In this document: positions 8,100 to 17,475 of the stretch, one piece after another | How positions within the stretch are numbered: the first letter of the stretch is position 1 | Layout: each line of letters begins with the position of its first letter | Assembly (NCBI RefSeq): GCF_001482385.1 | Contig: NZ_CP013612.1 | Location: 1-64,000 of the forward strand | Direction of reading: 5' to 3' | Source of the DNA: Pseudoalteromonas rubra | Lineage (GTDB): Bacteria; Pseudomonadota; Gammaproteobacteria; Enterobacterales; Alteromonadaceae | Length of the DNA: 64,000 nt | Notes under the pieces: generated by a model | Told to the model about the DNA's origin: nothing | What the model saw: the letters and a program-made list of their open reading frames with translations, nothing else | Database searches by the model: none | Position numbers and translations under genes: made by a program

Positions 8100-9212
8100 T
8101 CAGCTTGCCCGGCGCTGTAGCCAGAATGCGGCCTCATGCCAGCGTTGCTCTTGTTGGTAGAAATATTCTCTTTGGCTGAGGTAATTAATAAACTCATTGC
8201 CTATGTATTGTCGGTACTCAGCCAGTGTAGTTGGCTTGTTATCCAGCCAGTCTGCGATGGCGTGTGCGGCTTTAAGCCCGGTTGCCAGCGCTTTATAAAC
8301 CCCCTGAGAGCTGATGGGGTCATAGCAGGATGCGGCATCGCCAACCGCCAGCCAGCCATTGCCTGCTGGTGGATTAAGCAAACTGGAGGGGGTTTTCCAG
8401 TAGTGTAAATGTGCAGGCGGGGCAAGGCTGTGCACGCGTTCTGCCACATGTGCGCTTTGATTTAACAGGGCGAACCAGTTTTTGGGATCTTTCAAACCAT
8501 GCACTTTGGCGATATGGGCATCGGTTGTCAAACTGACCACCAACTGGTTGTTCGGAATAGAGGCGCAATACCACCAGCCAAGGTCGATGGCCTCAAGCAA
8601 AGTGAGCTTGAGTGTATTTAAGTCAGTATCTTTGCAATCAAAATAAGCGGCAATGCTTAACATCGCATCCTGCATTTTGGGTTGGGCGCCAAATCTGCGG
8701 GCAACAGTGGCAGATTGACCTGTGGCATCCACCACAAAGCGACATCGTACAGGCGGCTGGTCGTCAAAAGATAACTGCAATGGATGGGGCGTGTTGTGCT
8801 TAACAGAGACAGACGCAAAGCGCGTTTTACAGGCAAGGTGACCCCCCCTTTGTTTTAACTGATCTGCCATAAACTGGTCAAAGCGACGTCTGTCGAGATG
8901 CCAGCCCGCGCCATAGGGGTTGAACAGGTTATCATTAAACCCCAGTTGTGCGCTGCCCCAGCTGGAGAAACTTCCCAGGCAAGGCTCATGGTCTTGCTGT
9001 TCAAAGGCATCAGCAATGTTCAGGCGTTGAAATAATTTACGGGTGTCAGGCGGAATACTCTCGCCAATTTTGGGTTTGCTGTACCTACCAGCCTCGGCAA
9101 GGAAAACCCTGCCGACGCCGATATTTTGTAGCGCGATCCCTGTCGCTGTCCCTGCCGGACCACCACCCACAATGGCCACGTCAAATTCCCTGCTGTCATC
9201 AATCGCGCTCAT
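8100..9212 (-). CDS. lodB: LodB-like FAD-dependent maturation flavoprotein
   Basis: 370 residues. An N-terminal Rossmann motif DVAIVGGGPAGTATG binds FAD; KIGESIPPDTRKLFQRL is the GES motif shared with tryptophan-halogenase-like flavoproteins, and WLAVGDAASCYDPISSQG is the second FAD motif. In Marinomonas and Pseudoalteromonas, LodB/GoxB proteins are needed to build the cysteine tryptophylquinone cofactor of the oxidase encoded beside them. Here the gene is last of three on the minus strand, 9 bases after the LodA-like gene and before a terminator, as expected. Whether the partner is a lysine or a glycine oxidase cannot be told, so the symbol marks the family only. Confidence 0.85.
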   Translation of the reverse strand: MSAIDDSREFDVAIVGGGPAGTATGIALQNIGVGRVFLAEAGRYSKPKIGESIPPDTRKLFQRLNIADAFEQQDHEPCLGSFSSWGSAQLGFNDNLFNPYGAGWHLDRRRFDQFMADQLKQRGGHLACKTRFASVSVKHNTPHPLQLSFDDQPPVRCRFVVDATGQSATVARRFGAQPKMQDAMLSIAAYFDCKDTDLNTLKLTLLEAIDLGWWYCASIPNNQLVVSLTTDAHIAKVHGLKDPKNWFALLNQSAHVAERVHSLAPPAHLHYWKTPSSLLNPPAGNGWLAVGDAASCYDPISSQGVYKALATGLKAAHAIADWLDNKPTTLAEYRQYIGNEFINYLSQREYFYQQEQRWHEAAFWLQRRAS

Positions 9213-9221
9213 TATGTTTCC

Positions 9222-11390
9222 TTATTTCTTTTTCGTTGCTGTGCCATTACCACCTATCATTGGCCAGGGAGTTGGGTCGGCTAACTTAGGTTCACAGCCC
9301 TTCAATCTGCTTTCAACTTCAAGGTACACGTTGTCAGCGTACTGCTTGCCATCATCAATCACCGTGCCCTGAACTATTACGCCAATGTCGTCCCACTTGG
9401 TCAGCATTTCCCGGTACTCCCAGAAGCGCCCTGCATTGGCTAAGTCATGTTTATCTCCTGGAGAGTTTTCCTGCGGATAAGTGCCGGAGCCTCGTACCGA
9501 GTAACGCTGTGCCGGTAGTTCTTTGCTATTGATATCATAGTCTTCCGCTACATAAACTGTAACCGGGCGCTGCGCCGGCCATGACCAGTAGAGCGTTTCA
9601 GAATTGAGGTCATTCGGCGAAGTCTGGTGGATGGCGCAGGAGTTATAATCCGCATGCCAGGGCAGGGCCATAAACTTAGTAGCATCACCTGGCTCTAAAC
9701 CCAAATGCTCAACGTCTTCATGTTGTGGGATCCAGCCCAAGCCCAAAAATGGCTTATCGGTTTGCACGTTCGCGTAGTTAAGCGGTTTATGCTTGATACG
9801 AAATGGCCCTGCACCGGTCAGCCAGTCCTGATACATGGCGGGCTCGCGAATGATCCAGGTCATATCAATGCCCGGGCTAAAACGTCCACCTAAGCAGTTT
9901 TGCAGAGTCGCCCGATCCAGGTATTCGCCCTCATTGAGCTTTTGCGTGCTGGTGTGCACATAGTTATGATTCGACCAGCTGTGCAGGAACTGGTACTGAG
10001 TGACGGTGGGGGTCAAAAAGGGCTTGCCACCCGCTGCGCTGGAATCACCCAATGCCAGCGGCATTAGTGGTGCGCCTTCGTCAATCGATTGCGATCGCCA
10101 GGTTGCCTCGGTGCCCGGATTAGGCTGACGAATATAGGCTAAGCCAGCTAAAATGGTGCTGTCTGGGTCATCTTCGGCGATGATTGCGTCTACCGATTTG
10201 TGAGCCTGGATGGCAATTTCAGGTAAGTAGGCGTTCCACAATTGCTGCCCGGTTGCTTTAAAAATCGGTTTAATGTGGTCATCAAATGCCGGTTTATAAT
10301 CCGGATTAAATTTACCATTGCGATATAACTCAGGTTGTAAATTCAGCTTTCTGACAAAGGTATCGTAGGCTTCATCAAACAGAGAAACCACATTTAGCGT
10401 TTGTGGTGCGTAACTGGGGTCGGTCACAACCGCCCAGCCGCCGAATACTTCCTCGATGCTACCGTCGTCAAACTCAACCACAGCCGTCACCGGGCCGTCT
10501 GACGTATCGTCAAACCACTGGTCGTTGTTGACGGGCCCTTCAATCGGCACTGGCTTGTCTTTGCTATCGAGCCTCCAGCCAACAGCCTTACCATAACCAC
10601 CGGCAACAATTAGCCTTCCTTCTGCATCCGTATGCAGCTCACCCAGGCTAGTGATCCCATAAGGTGTACGTGCTTTATGGATGTCGCTGCGATCTACCAC
10701 GTCTTTAATCTTGAACTGAGTACTTGTCACTTGTTCGTTTTTCTCTGGGATATCCAGGTAGTCAAAGTGCATGTACGGGAAGGATTTAGGGTAATCCGCG
10801 ACTTCAACTTTGTTACCGTCTTGCAGGTAAGCCGCTACTTCGTTGTTATCAAACTCAGCCTCGGGCGTCTCCCGGTCAACCACGCGTGGGCCTGCGTCTA
10901 TGACCAGTCGGGATAACCGGCTTTCATTATACGGGTCCAGGCCCTCAGACAGGTTACGTAACACCGGGAACTTACCATTTTCGTAGGCAACCACACCGTG
11001 GTCATCGTCGTTTACAAACCAGGCCGATTTCTTATTGGCCAGATGCACACACCATTTGATGTTAGTCACGGTTTTGCCCTGAAAGCTGGTGCCCACAGTC
11101 AGCTCCTGGCTATGGCTTTGTTCAGGGTAGCTTGGTTGATCAACGTCTGTGTAAGCAAACACACGAAAGCGTGCTGCCTGGCGTTTAAAAGCACCTTGCT
11201 CATCGCGCAATTGAGAGCTGGTGATCACTTCACCTGTAGCAGGGTCGAGCGGCAATCCCCCCGTGGTTTTCTGTGGTTTGCCTGGCTGAGGTAGCGCAGC
11301 GATGCTCTCAGGCGCTAGGTAATATTCTTCACTGTTACCAACGCGTGCAATGCCAATAGCAGGGTGAATTTTAAATAGTGTTTTAGACAT
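9222..11390 (-). CDS. lodA: LodA/GoxA-family CTQ quinoprotein amino acid oxidase
   Basis: 722 residues, close to LodA's usual length. The start MSKTLFKIHPAIGIARVGNS is the family signature. NCLGGRFSPGIDMTW supplies the likely cofactor cysteine (about Cys499), and LPWHADYNSC followed by YWSWPAQRP supplies the likely cofactor tryptophan (about Trp578). These enzymes oxidise free amino acids (L-lysine epsilon-amino group, or glycine) to release ammonia and hydrogen peroxide; the peroxide makes them antibacterial and biofilm-dispersing. No Sec signal is seen, which is normal for LodA. It lies between a ferritin-like gene (11-base gap) and the LodB-like gene. Substrate is not predictable from this view. 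Confidence 0.88.
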   Translation of the reverse strand: MSKTLFKIHPAIGIARVGNSEEYYLAPESIAALPQPGKPQKTTGGLPLDPATGEVITSSQLRDEQGAFKRQAARFRVFAYTDVDQPSYPEQSHSQELTVGTSFQGKTVTNIKWCVHLANKKSAWFVNDDDHGVVAYENGKFPVLRNLSEGLDPYNESRLSRLVIDAGPRVVDRETPEAEFDNNEVAAYLQDGNKVEVADYPKSFPYMHFDYLDIPEKNEQVTSTQFKIKDVVDRSDIHKARTPYGITSLGELHTDAEGRLIVAGGYGKAVGWRLDSKDKPVPIEGPVNNDQWFDDTSDGPVTAVVEFDDGSIEEVFGGWAVVTDPSYAPQTLNVVSLFDEAYDTFVRKLNLQPELYRNGKFNPDYKPAFDDHIKPIFKATGQQLWNAYLPEIAIQAHKSVDAIIAEDDPDSTILAGLAYIRQPNPGTEATWRSQSIDEGAPLMPLALGDSSAAGGKPFLTPTVTQYQFLHSWSNHNYVHTSTQKLNEGEYLDRATLQNCLGGRFSPGIDMTWIIREPAMYQDWLTGAGPFRIKHKPLNYANVQTDKPFLGLGWIPQHEDVEHLGLEPGDATKFMALPWHADYNSCAIHQTSPNDLNSETLYWSWPAQRPVTVYVAEDYDINSKELPAQRYSVRGSGTYPQENSPGDKHDLANAGRFWEYREMLTKWDDIGVIVQGTVIDDGKQYADNVYLEVESRLKGCEPKLADPTPWPMIGGNGTATKKK

Positions 11391-11401
11391 GATGACTTTC
11401 C

Positions 11402-12403
11402 TTATTGATCATTTGGCATTGAAAACAAAGGCAACACGCCATTTTGCCAGCAGGCTGAGATTGCTGCGCCATTTTTGTACATCACTACCGCGAAGTCATC
11501 CGGGGTGTTCCCTGTCGTGAAGGTCTCATTCATGATTTCCAGAAATTCGCTAAAGTGTTGCAACTGAATTTGTTGCAGGCTCTTTTGTCGTTCACCGTAA
11601 GGCACAATCGCGTGGGTTTCCGGCAAAGGCTGTTTTAACAGGTAAGTGAATTTTTCGTAGTGATCCCACGTAGGCTGAATATCATCCGCACGATTTTGAT
11701 ATTCTGGCGGAATATACTGTGCTGTTTTTTCATACCCTTCTCCCTGATCGGTGATTAAATCAATGAGGTTATATGCCTGGGTCAAACCATCAGATCCAGC
11801 TTTGGTGATTGTCAGCTGCGTATCAGGGTAAAAGTTTCCAAAGTGGTTTACCTGTTTTGCGTTGGCCTGAAGTAAATCAACACGTGCTTCACATCCTGCT
11901 TTGATTGCAGCGTATAACTCGCCAATGGAGCCATATTCATCTGTGGCACCGGTACCGCCTTTCTCTTTCCAGGTGGGGAATTCGATAATACACATAGTAT
12001 TCAGTCTTTCCACGTCAAACGCGCCAATGGCCGTTGAGTGTGGGAAGTAGATGTCTTTCGGGTTAGGGTCATCCAGGTCAAAATCCAGATGGGGGATGGT
12101 TGTGCCATACTGAGGGGCGCGGATCTCAAGGTCAGTACCATAGGCGTTGGCAAGGTTTGCCGCGCTTTGCAGGTGTAACATCTCCTGGTTCACGACCGAC
12201 TTGATCAAGCGACCAGCTTCAGTAGATTGATCTTTAATGGAATACATAGCAGCCATATAAAATGGAATGGTGTACATCTCAACGTCAACCGCCCACTGTA
12301 AGTGTTCATGTAATTGTTCAGCAGTCCAGCCACATGTCACTTTTTTTGGCTTTTGTAATGGTTTTGCCATCAAAAAATTTGACGGGTTCTCGAGTTTAAT
12401 CAT
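11402..12403 (-). CDS. Ferritin-like domain protein of the lod operon
   Basis: 333 residues. Residues 25-75 have LQWAVDVEMYTIPFYMAAMYS and VVNQEMLHLQSAANLANAYG, carrying the ExxxY and ExxH metal-ligand pattern of ferritin-like four-helix bundles found in VioB and related proteins (PF12902). Later helices contain RVDLLQANAKQVNHFGNFYP. It is the first gene of the operon with the LodA-like and LodB-like genes, so it probably serves the same process. It could act on peroxide or iron, or carry out a di-metal oxidation of the oxidase or its product. That role is inference. The start is ATG at 12403, preceded by an AAAGGA ribosome site. Confidence 0.75.
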   Translation of the reverse strand: MIKLENPSNFLMAKPLQKPKKVTCGWTAEQLHEHLQWAVDVEMYTIPFYMAAMYSIKDQSTEAGRLIKSVVNQEMLHLQSAANLANAYGTDLEIRAPQYGTTIPHLDFDLDDPNPKDIYFPHSTAIGAFDVERLNTMCIIEFPTWKEKGGTGATDEYGSIGELYAAIKAGCEARVDLLQANAKQVNHFGNFYPDTQLTITKAGSDGLTQAYNLIDLITDQGEGYEKTAQYIPPEYQNRADDIQPTWDHYEKFTYLLKQPLPETHAIVPYGERQKSLQQIQLQHFSEFLEIMNETFTTGNTPDDFAVVMYKNGAAISACWQNGVLPLFSMPNDQ

Positions 12404-13071
12404 TTTAGTTCCTTTATGGGTTAAGTCGCTCGCTTACGGATGCTTATTGCGAAAGGAACTAACGTGCGACCCCACACGGACTAACTGGCTCCGAGAGCGT
12501 TAAACCTGTATAGCAAGCAGACTTCGACGGTACATATAGAAGAGACAAGGTTTGAACTAGGTGAGCTGACGATAACAGACGGCGTTATCACTCTCGGAAG
12601 TTCAGTCGCTGCGTTTGTCTCACCAAAAGCTAGTTCAAGTAAACGACAAATCAACTAAACCTGACATTACATCGGCATTACAGATTATGGAGTTGCAATA
12701 GATTGAGCAATTTCAGAAGAGGTTTTATATAACAATCATGGCGTTACCCTGGCTATAAGCAAATTCCAAAGTCACTTGTGTGGATTTTCATATGTCTTTA
12801 GTTTTAACTTAATTACTCTAATCCTTGCATCTGTAACACAATACGTATTTGGTCATTTCTTTGCGTGCGTAGTGCAAATTCAAGTCCATCATAAAAAAGT
12901 TTTATATATCAACGTATAAGGTATAAGTTATCGCTGTCTTCGACAAGTTTATGAACCTGTTTCATCTAAGGTTTGGGGGCTTTTTAGTGTATTTTTTAAA
13001 CGATGAGGCTTGACCTCTTACCACTATGAACTACTCTTTTGTTGCTAAATTGTAACTTTTGGAGCAGGTAA
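12404..13071. other. Divergent intergenic region, lod operon and lipase
   Basis: 668 bases between the ferritin-like gene and the lipase gene. The lod-proximal third holds a long interrupted inverted repeat (12552-12638) that would lie in the lod leader RNA. The lipase-proximal part is AT-rich and ends with a GGAGCAGGTAA ribosome site before ATG 13072. No gene is supported. Confidence 0.5.
12552..12638 (-). promoter_or_regulatory. Long interrupted stem in the lod leader
   Basis: TTGAACTA (12552-12559) and GGTGAG (12560-12565) pair with TAGTTCAA (12631-12638) and CTCACC (12619-12624), giving 14 pairs with a 6-base bulge on one side. A small GATAAC/GTTATC hairpin sits inside. In the minus-strand transcript this would stand about 150-235 bases before the first lod gene. 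It may be a structured leader or a factor-binding site; no known riboswitch class matches. Confidence 0.35.
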
Positions 13072-13989
13072 ATGAAAAAAATAACACTCTCACTCTTACT
13101 TTGCGTGATATCACTCTTTGCGCAACTGGCGCACAGTAATGATGAGCTCGAATACCCTGTGGTGCTGGTTCATGGTTTGTTTGGTTTTGATAATTTACTG
13201 GGGGTCGATTATTTCTATCGGGTGCCTTCGGTGATCCGCCAGGAAGGAGGAAATGTCTATGTGGCAGAAGTCTCATCGGCACACAACTCAGAACTGCGCG
13301 GTGAGCAACTGTTGGAACAGATTGCACTTATCAGAGCACTGACAGGCAAAGATAAAGTCAACCTGATTGGCCATAGCCAAGGCGCACAAACCATTCGTTA
13401 TGTGGCATCGGTTAAGCCCCAGTGGGTTGCGTCGGTAACCAGTATTGGTGGGGTTAACTGGGGGAGCCGCTTTGCTGATGTGGTGCGTGGTGGTGTAGAT
13501 CAGGGGTCTTTTTCGGAGCTGTTCTTAGCGTCTCTGGCCAATGGTCTGGCTGGATTGATTGACTTATTGTCAGGCAAGCCAACGGCGCCCAAAGATGCGC
13601 TTGAAGCGCTAAGTGCCCTGACAACTGAGGGTACCATAGCATTTAATCAAAAGTATCCTGAAGGTGTGCCGGCTCAGTATTGCGGTCAGGGTGATACGCT
13701 GGCCAGTAACGGGGTGTACTATTTTTCCTGGAGCGGCAGTCGGGCATGGACCAATCTGCTGGACCCGGCTGATAATGCCTTGTTGCTGTTCTCTGGTGTG
13801 TTTGACGAAGCCAATGACGGGCTGGTTTCGGCTTGCTCAAGTAATCTGGGTTATGTGATTGGCAATGATTTTAAGATGAATCATCTGGATCAGGTCAATC
13901 AGACCATTGGTATTCATCATTTGTTCGAAACAGATCCTCTGACTGTGTATCGTCAGCATATTCGCCGTCTGAAGGGATTAAATCTATGA
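13072..13989 (+). CDS. Secreted triacylglycerol lipase, foldase-dependent family
   Basis: 305 residues with a signal peptide (MKKITLSLLLCVISLF...AHS). The mature protein starts YPVVLVHGLFGFDNLLGVDYFY, the oxyanion region of family I.1/I.2 lipases. LIGHSQGAQ has the nucleophile near Ser102. The catalytic acid lies probably around DEANDGLV and the His in IGIHHLF near the end. Such lipases cross the inner membrane by Sec, fold in the periplasm with a dedicated chaperone and leave by type II secretion. The chaperone gene follows directly with a 4-base ATGA overlap, so both are translationally coupled. Confidence 0.9.
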   Translation: MKKITLSLLLCVISLFAQLAHSNDELEYPVVLVHGLFGFDNLLGVDYFYRVPSVIRQEGGNVYVAEVSSAHNSELRGEQLLEQIALIRALTGKDKVNLIGHSQGAQTIRYVASVKPQWVASVTSIGGVNWGSRFADVVRGGVDQGSFSELFLASLANGLAGLIDLLSGKPTAPKDALEALSALTTEGTIAFNQKYPEGVPAQYCGQGDTLASNGVYYFSWSGSRAWTNLLDPADNALLLFSGVFDEANDGLVSACSSNLGYVIGNDFKMNHLDQVNQTIGIHHLFETDPLTVYRQHIRRLKGLNL

Positions 13990-14843
13990 GGTACTGGCGT
14001 CTGCTTTCACTCAGTTGTGTTGGGCTAAGTATCTGCCTTTGGTCTGTGTTATCCGCACGGGACCATGATGTAACCACTCAGATGGTGACAGGCTCCGCAC
14101 GCACAGTGACAGAGCCGCCACACCAGATTGAAGCGCAATCTGTCGCTGTGATGCCAGCAGAGTCTGAGCATTGCGGCGCCATTACCCGGGCACACAAGCA
14201 CCAGCTCGACGACTGGGTTTTGTTATTGCAAATGGAGCAACTGGAACAGCACTGGGCGCAGCAGACACAGCGCTTACCACCTTGTTTGCGAGATATCGCC
14301 CATGATTATATGGCCTATAAACAGGCACTGACTCAGGTAGATACTAACCTGACTATGCACGAGCGTTTTGAAGCACTGCAAACGCTTCAGGGGCAGTACT
14401 TTTCCATTGAAGTAATAGCCGCTTGGTTTGAAAGCGAGAACCGTTGGCACGCTCAGACTTTAGCGCGCTGGCAGATTTTATCTGACAAAACCCTGAGCGA
14501 GCAGACCCAGACTGAGTTGATTGAAGCGCATATCAGTCAGTTACCACAAACAGAGCGGCAAACCATAGAGGTTACCCAAACCCTGATCACGCTAAAACAC
14601 AGTTGGCACACCATGGATTACAATCAACTCAGTGCCAGGTATGGAGATGCAGCAGCACAGCGTTTAATGCAAGTACGCCATAATCAATCCAGTTGGACGC
14701 AGCGAGTAAGCGAGTATAAACAACGACGGTCTGAGCTTTTAGAGAAAGGCGCGTCTGATGACGTACTGGCATCGCTGACACAAACTTTGTTTACACAAAA
14801 CGAGCGAAAAAGACTGTCCGTTATTTTGTCACAGGCGCACTAA
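13986..14843 (+). CDS. lifO: Lipase-specific foldase (lipase chaperone), short form
   Basis: 285 residues. An N-terminal membrane segment (about residues 5-22) anchors it in the inner membrane, then a Gln-rich helical domain follows. RFEALQTLQGQYF and RYGDAAAQRLMQV, with a W..RV..Y...R stretch, match the C-terminal helices of Lif proteins that wrap around the lipase. The usual N-terminal RxxFDY motif of the mini-domain is not seen; the equivalent region reads ITRAHKHQLDDWVLLLQME. At 285 residues it is shorter than the usual 330-350. It overlaps the lipase stop codon by 4 bases and should be made together with it. Confidence 0.8.
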   Translation: MRYWRLLSLSCVGLSICLWSVLSARDHDVTTQMVTGSARTVTEPPHQIEAQSVAVMPAESEHCGAITRAHKHQLDDWVLLLQMEQLEQHWAQQTQRLPPCLRDIAHDYMAYKQALTQVDTNLTMHERFEALQTLQGQYFSIEVIAAWFESENRWHAQTLARWQILSDKTLSEQTQTELIEAHISQLPQTERQTIEVTQTLITLKHSWHTMDYNQLSARYGDAAAQRLMQVRHNQSSWTQRVSEYKQRRSELLEKGASDDVLASLTQTLFTQNERKRLSVILSQAH

Positions 14844-14866
14844 TCTTTCAGGAGACAACATATGCC

Positions 14867-15253
14867 TTATTTTCGACATACGCCGCTGTCGCACCGGGAG
14901 CGGCCAGTGAGCCAATAAGAAACACGGTAGCGGTTTTTTGCAAACACTAAATAGACCTTGTCGGCGACCGGTCTGATGATTGGCCATCTCAGTGGCGCAT
15001 ATAACCACCCCATCCCCACCAGTTGCCAGGCCTGATGTGTGACGTCGAGACCGAGTAATAGATTACCGTCTGCATCAAGCGCATGTAGTATCGTGTTAGC
15101 TTCTTTTGCATCAATGTTTGGATACTGTGTAAATTCCTTACTGAATATATCTACGGTTGCGATCTGCTTGGTCTTATCGCGTTTTGTCAGTGCCGTCATT
15201 TCTTTTACGCACAGCGGACAGGTGCCGTCATAAAATATGGTTAGTTTACGCAT
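14867..15253 (-). CDS. DCC-family thiol-disulfide oxidoreductase (DUF393)
   Basis: 128 residues. It opens with LTIFYDGTCPLCVKEM, the DxxCxxC motif that defines the DCC family of predicted thiol-disulfide oxidoreductases. A later segment, LLLGLDVTHQAWQLVGMGWL, and the aromatic C-terminal region ending CDSGVCRK also fit. Function in redox control is predicted for the family but largely untested. It is convergent with the lipase foldase, 23 bases apart, and appears to stand alone. Confidence 0.85.
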   Translation of the reverse strand: MRKLTIFYDGTCPLCVKEMTALTKRDKTKQIATVDIFSKEFTQYPNIDAKEANTILHALDADGNLLLGLDVTHQAWQLVGMGWLYAPLRWPIIRPVADKVYLVFAKNRYRVSYWLTGRSRCDSGVCRK

Positions 15254-15846
15254 AATCTTTTCTCATTACTTTTAACGCGATACGCTTTACACTCAGGCTC
15301 AGATCAGTATTGGCCAAAAGCAATCTGGTTTGCATATTATCTCATCGAATAGAAAACTCGTCAGTGCCGGAGGCCAAAAAAAATATCCTACGTCCGGGCT
15401 GTCATGGCAGCACAACATCGTTCAGCGCAGGGGATATTGGCCAACTCCGTTTTGTAATGATTTAAAACGTATTTAATCAGAGTGTTTTATGCTTGTTAAT
15501 GAGGGTGTGTTTTTTGATCTGTGTTTATTTTTTATTTATAAAAACAGAAAGTTAATAATGAATTATTAATAAATATTCCATTCACCCGTATATACCAATC
15601 CATTATAATGGTTGATTAAATATTGAGTCTTAGCGTGTGTAGTTTATACATCTTTTCTAACCGGTGTTGTGCGCATTTTGTACACTGAGTAGCTGCATAG
15701 GTATGCTAATTTTAGACATAAATGCCTCAGTGTTAGCTCAATATACAGTATTTTATGATAACCGCCAGAGTGCTACCTGAGGGCAGCGTGCTGGCGGTTT
15801 TTTGTTCACTTTAGTCATCATTTAATTAGGGACCTATATAAAGAGC
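15254..15846. other. AT-rich region with strong terminator upstream of the chemoreceptor
   Basis: 593 bases between divergent genes. It contains several AT-rich dyads (TTAATAAT / ATTATTAA near 15552-15569, CCATTATAATGG near 15600) and a strong plus-strand terminator at 15760-15803. No upstream coding gene uses that terminator, so a small RNA or leader may end there. No ORF with support was seen. Confidence 0.5.
15760..15803 (+). terminator. Rho-independent terminator 44 bases before the chemoreceptor gene
   Basis: AACCGCCAG (15760-15768) pairs perfectly with CTGGCGGTT (15791-15799), followed by T6 in total. The loop region contains CTACCTGAGGG, whose CTGAGG could instead pair with CCTCAG near 15725. 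No plus-strand gene lies just upstream, so it ends either a small RNA or an attenuated leader of the chemoreceptor. Confidence 0.65.
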
Positions 15847-17475
15847 ATGGCAATAAAAGACTTATCAATTACCAAGCAAATTGGCCTGAGTTTTTCATCT
15901 GTATTTTTAGTTTTTTTCGCGGTGAGTTTACTGACCTATAACGGACTGAGTGGTGTTCGTGACGATCTGGGCTTTATTGTGAAAACAAGTATTCCTTCTG
16001 TTGAGGTAGTGAAGGACATTAAAATAGACTTGACCACCATACGTAAAGATGAGTTTGGTGCGACCATGAATCCGAAGCATCCAGAAATGGCTGAGTGGCT
16101 CGCTATTTTGGATGATTTACGTAGCGGTGTTGATCGCAAAATACATCTATATAGCCAGTTGGATGTCTCGGACAAAGAGCAGCGCCAGTTTGAGGCCTTC
16201 GCCCGGGCATGGCGACAGTATGCGGCAGCGACCTCAGATTTTAATTCTCTGGTACGCAATGCCAAAGTGGCTCAGGCGAATGACATTGTGCTCAACAGCT
16301 ATCCTACTTTTTCCAGAGCAATGGATGAGCTTAGTGCACTGGAAAAAATAAACAGTGACAATGTAGGAAATGCTGAAACCTCAGCGGTCACGGCCGTCAA
16401 CATGGTGATTAACGCCATTATCATTAGTACCTTAGTGTCAGCGTTAATGATTGCGTTGATCTGTATCGTGCTCAGTGGGGCAGTCAGGCGACCGCTGGAA
16501 AAAGCCATGAATCTGGCTGGAAATATTGCAAACGGCGATCTGAGTACCCGCATTGAAATCGATTCGGTGGGTCAAAATGAACTTGGCTCCTTACTGGTCT
16601 CACTAGAGAAAATGCGTCAGCAGCTAAACGGCCTTGTTGTGAAAATAAATGACAGCGCTATCTTGCTCTCTTCTGCTGTTGAAGAGGTTAATATGATCTC
16701 GGCACAAAATGCTAAAGGCATGGAGAATCAACAAAATGAGTTGCAGTCCGTTGCCTCGGCAATGACCGAAATGCAGGCTGCAGTGACTGAGGTGGCACAA
16801 AGCACAGAAATGGGCGCTGAATCAGCTAATCAGGCACATATGAAGTCTCGCGAGGGGAGTGTGGCACTGAAAAGTAGTATGACACATATTTCTGCGGTGG
16901 CGGATACCGTCACACATGCGGGTGAGCTGGCCGTTAATCTTGAAAAGAACTCTAAAAATATCAATGTGGTTGTGGATGTGATCCGCGAGATTGCGGAGCA
17001 AACTAATTTACTGGCGTTGAATGCAGCCATTGAAGCGGCGCGTGCAGGTACGCAAGGGCGAGGCTTTGCTGTGGTGGCTGATGAAGTGCGTTCACTGGCA
17101 CGTCGGACGCAAGATTCAACCACCCAAATTGTCGAAATTGTCAGTGATTTGCAACAGAAATCCAAAGAGACTGGCGAAGCAACCCGGACCTGTCAGACGG
17201 GGATTGATGTGTGTGTTGAACAAACTGACACGGTCAGTAAAACCATCAGTCAGATTGAGCAGGAAATTGACAGCATTGCCGCCATGAGCACTCAAATTGC
17301 GGCAGCGTGTAACGAGCAGTCTGTGGTGTCCGAAGAGCTCAACCGAAATATTGAGAACATTAATGTCGCGGGTGTTGAAATGACCGAAGGCGCAAATCAA
17401 ATTTCTCATGCCTGTCATGAAGTCAGTGAACTGGCGCATGACCTCAAATCTTGTGTTGAGCAGTTTAAGTTATAA
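15847..17475 (+). CDS. Methyl-accepting chemotaxis protein
   Basis: 542 residues. A transmembrane segment lies at about 13-33, then a four-helix-bundle sensor of about 150 residues, a second transmembrane segment at about 186-210, a HAMP domain with [20 protein letters not shown], and the cytoplasmic signalling hairpin. Its tip reads [20 protein letters not shown], the conserved CheA/CheW contact. The sensor type recalls 4HB_MCP_1, which binds small ligands in the periplasm; the ligand cannot be predicted. No pentapeptide tether ends the protein. It is a single-gene unit behind a terminator-bearing leader. Confidence 0.92.
   Translation: MAIKDLSITKQIGLSFSSVFLVFFAVSLLTYNGLSGVRDDLGFIVKTSIPSVEVVKDIKIDLTTIRKDEFGATMNPKHPEMAEWLAILDDLRSGVDRKIHLYSQLDVSDKEQRQFEAFARAWRQYAAATSDFNSLVRNAKVAQANDIVLNSYPTFSRAMDELSALEKINSDNVGNAETSAVTAVNMVINAIIISTLVSALMIALICIVLSGAVRRPLEKAMNLAGNIANGDLSTRIEIDSVGQNELGSLLVSLEKMRQQLNGLVVKINDSAILLSSAVEEVNMISAQNAKGMENQQNELQSVASAMTEMQAAVTEVAQSTEMGAESANQAHMKSREGSVALKSSMTHISAVADTVTHAGELAVNLEKNSKNINVVVDVIREIAEQTNLLALNAAIEAARAGTQGRGFAVVADEVRSLARRTQDSTTQIVEIVSDLQQKSKETGEATRTCQTGIDVCVEQTDTVSKTISQIEQEIDSIAAMSTQIAAACNEQSVVSEELNRNIENINVAGVEMTEGANQISHACHEVSELAHDLKSCVEQFKL

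Noticed and set aside
8136..12503. Several plus-strand ORFs of 60-113 codons opposite the lod operon
   Set aside because: They are shadows of well-supported minus-strand genes and have no family features.
15592..15625. ATACCAATCCATTATAATGG as a MITE end
   Set aside because: Only ATACCAAT matches the MITE end; the rest differs and no second end is found nearby.
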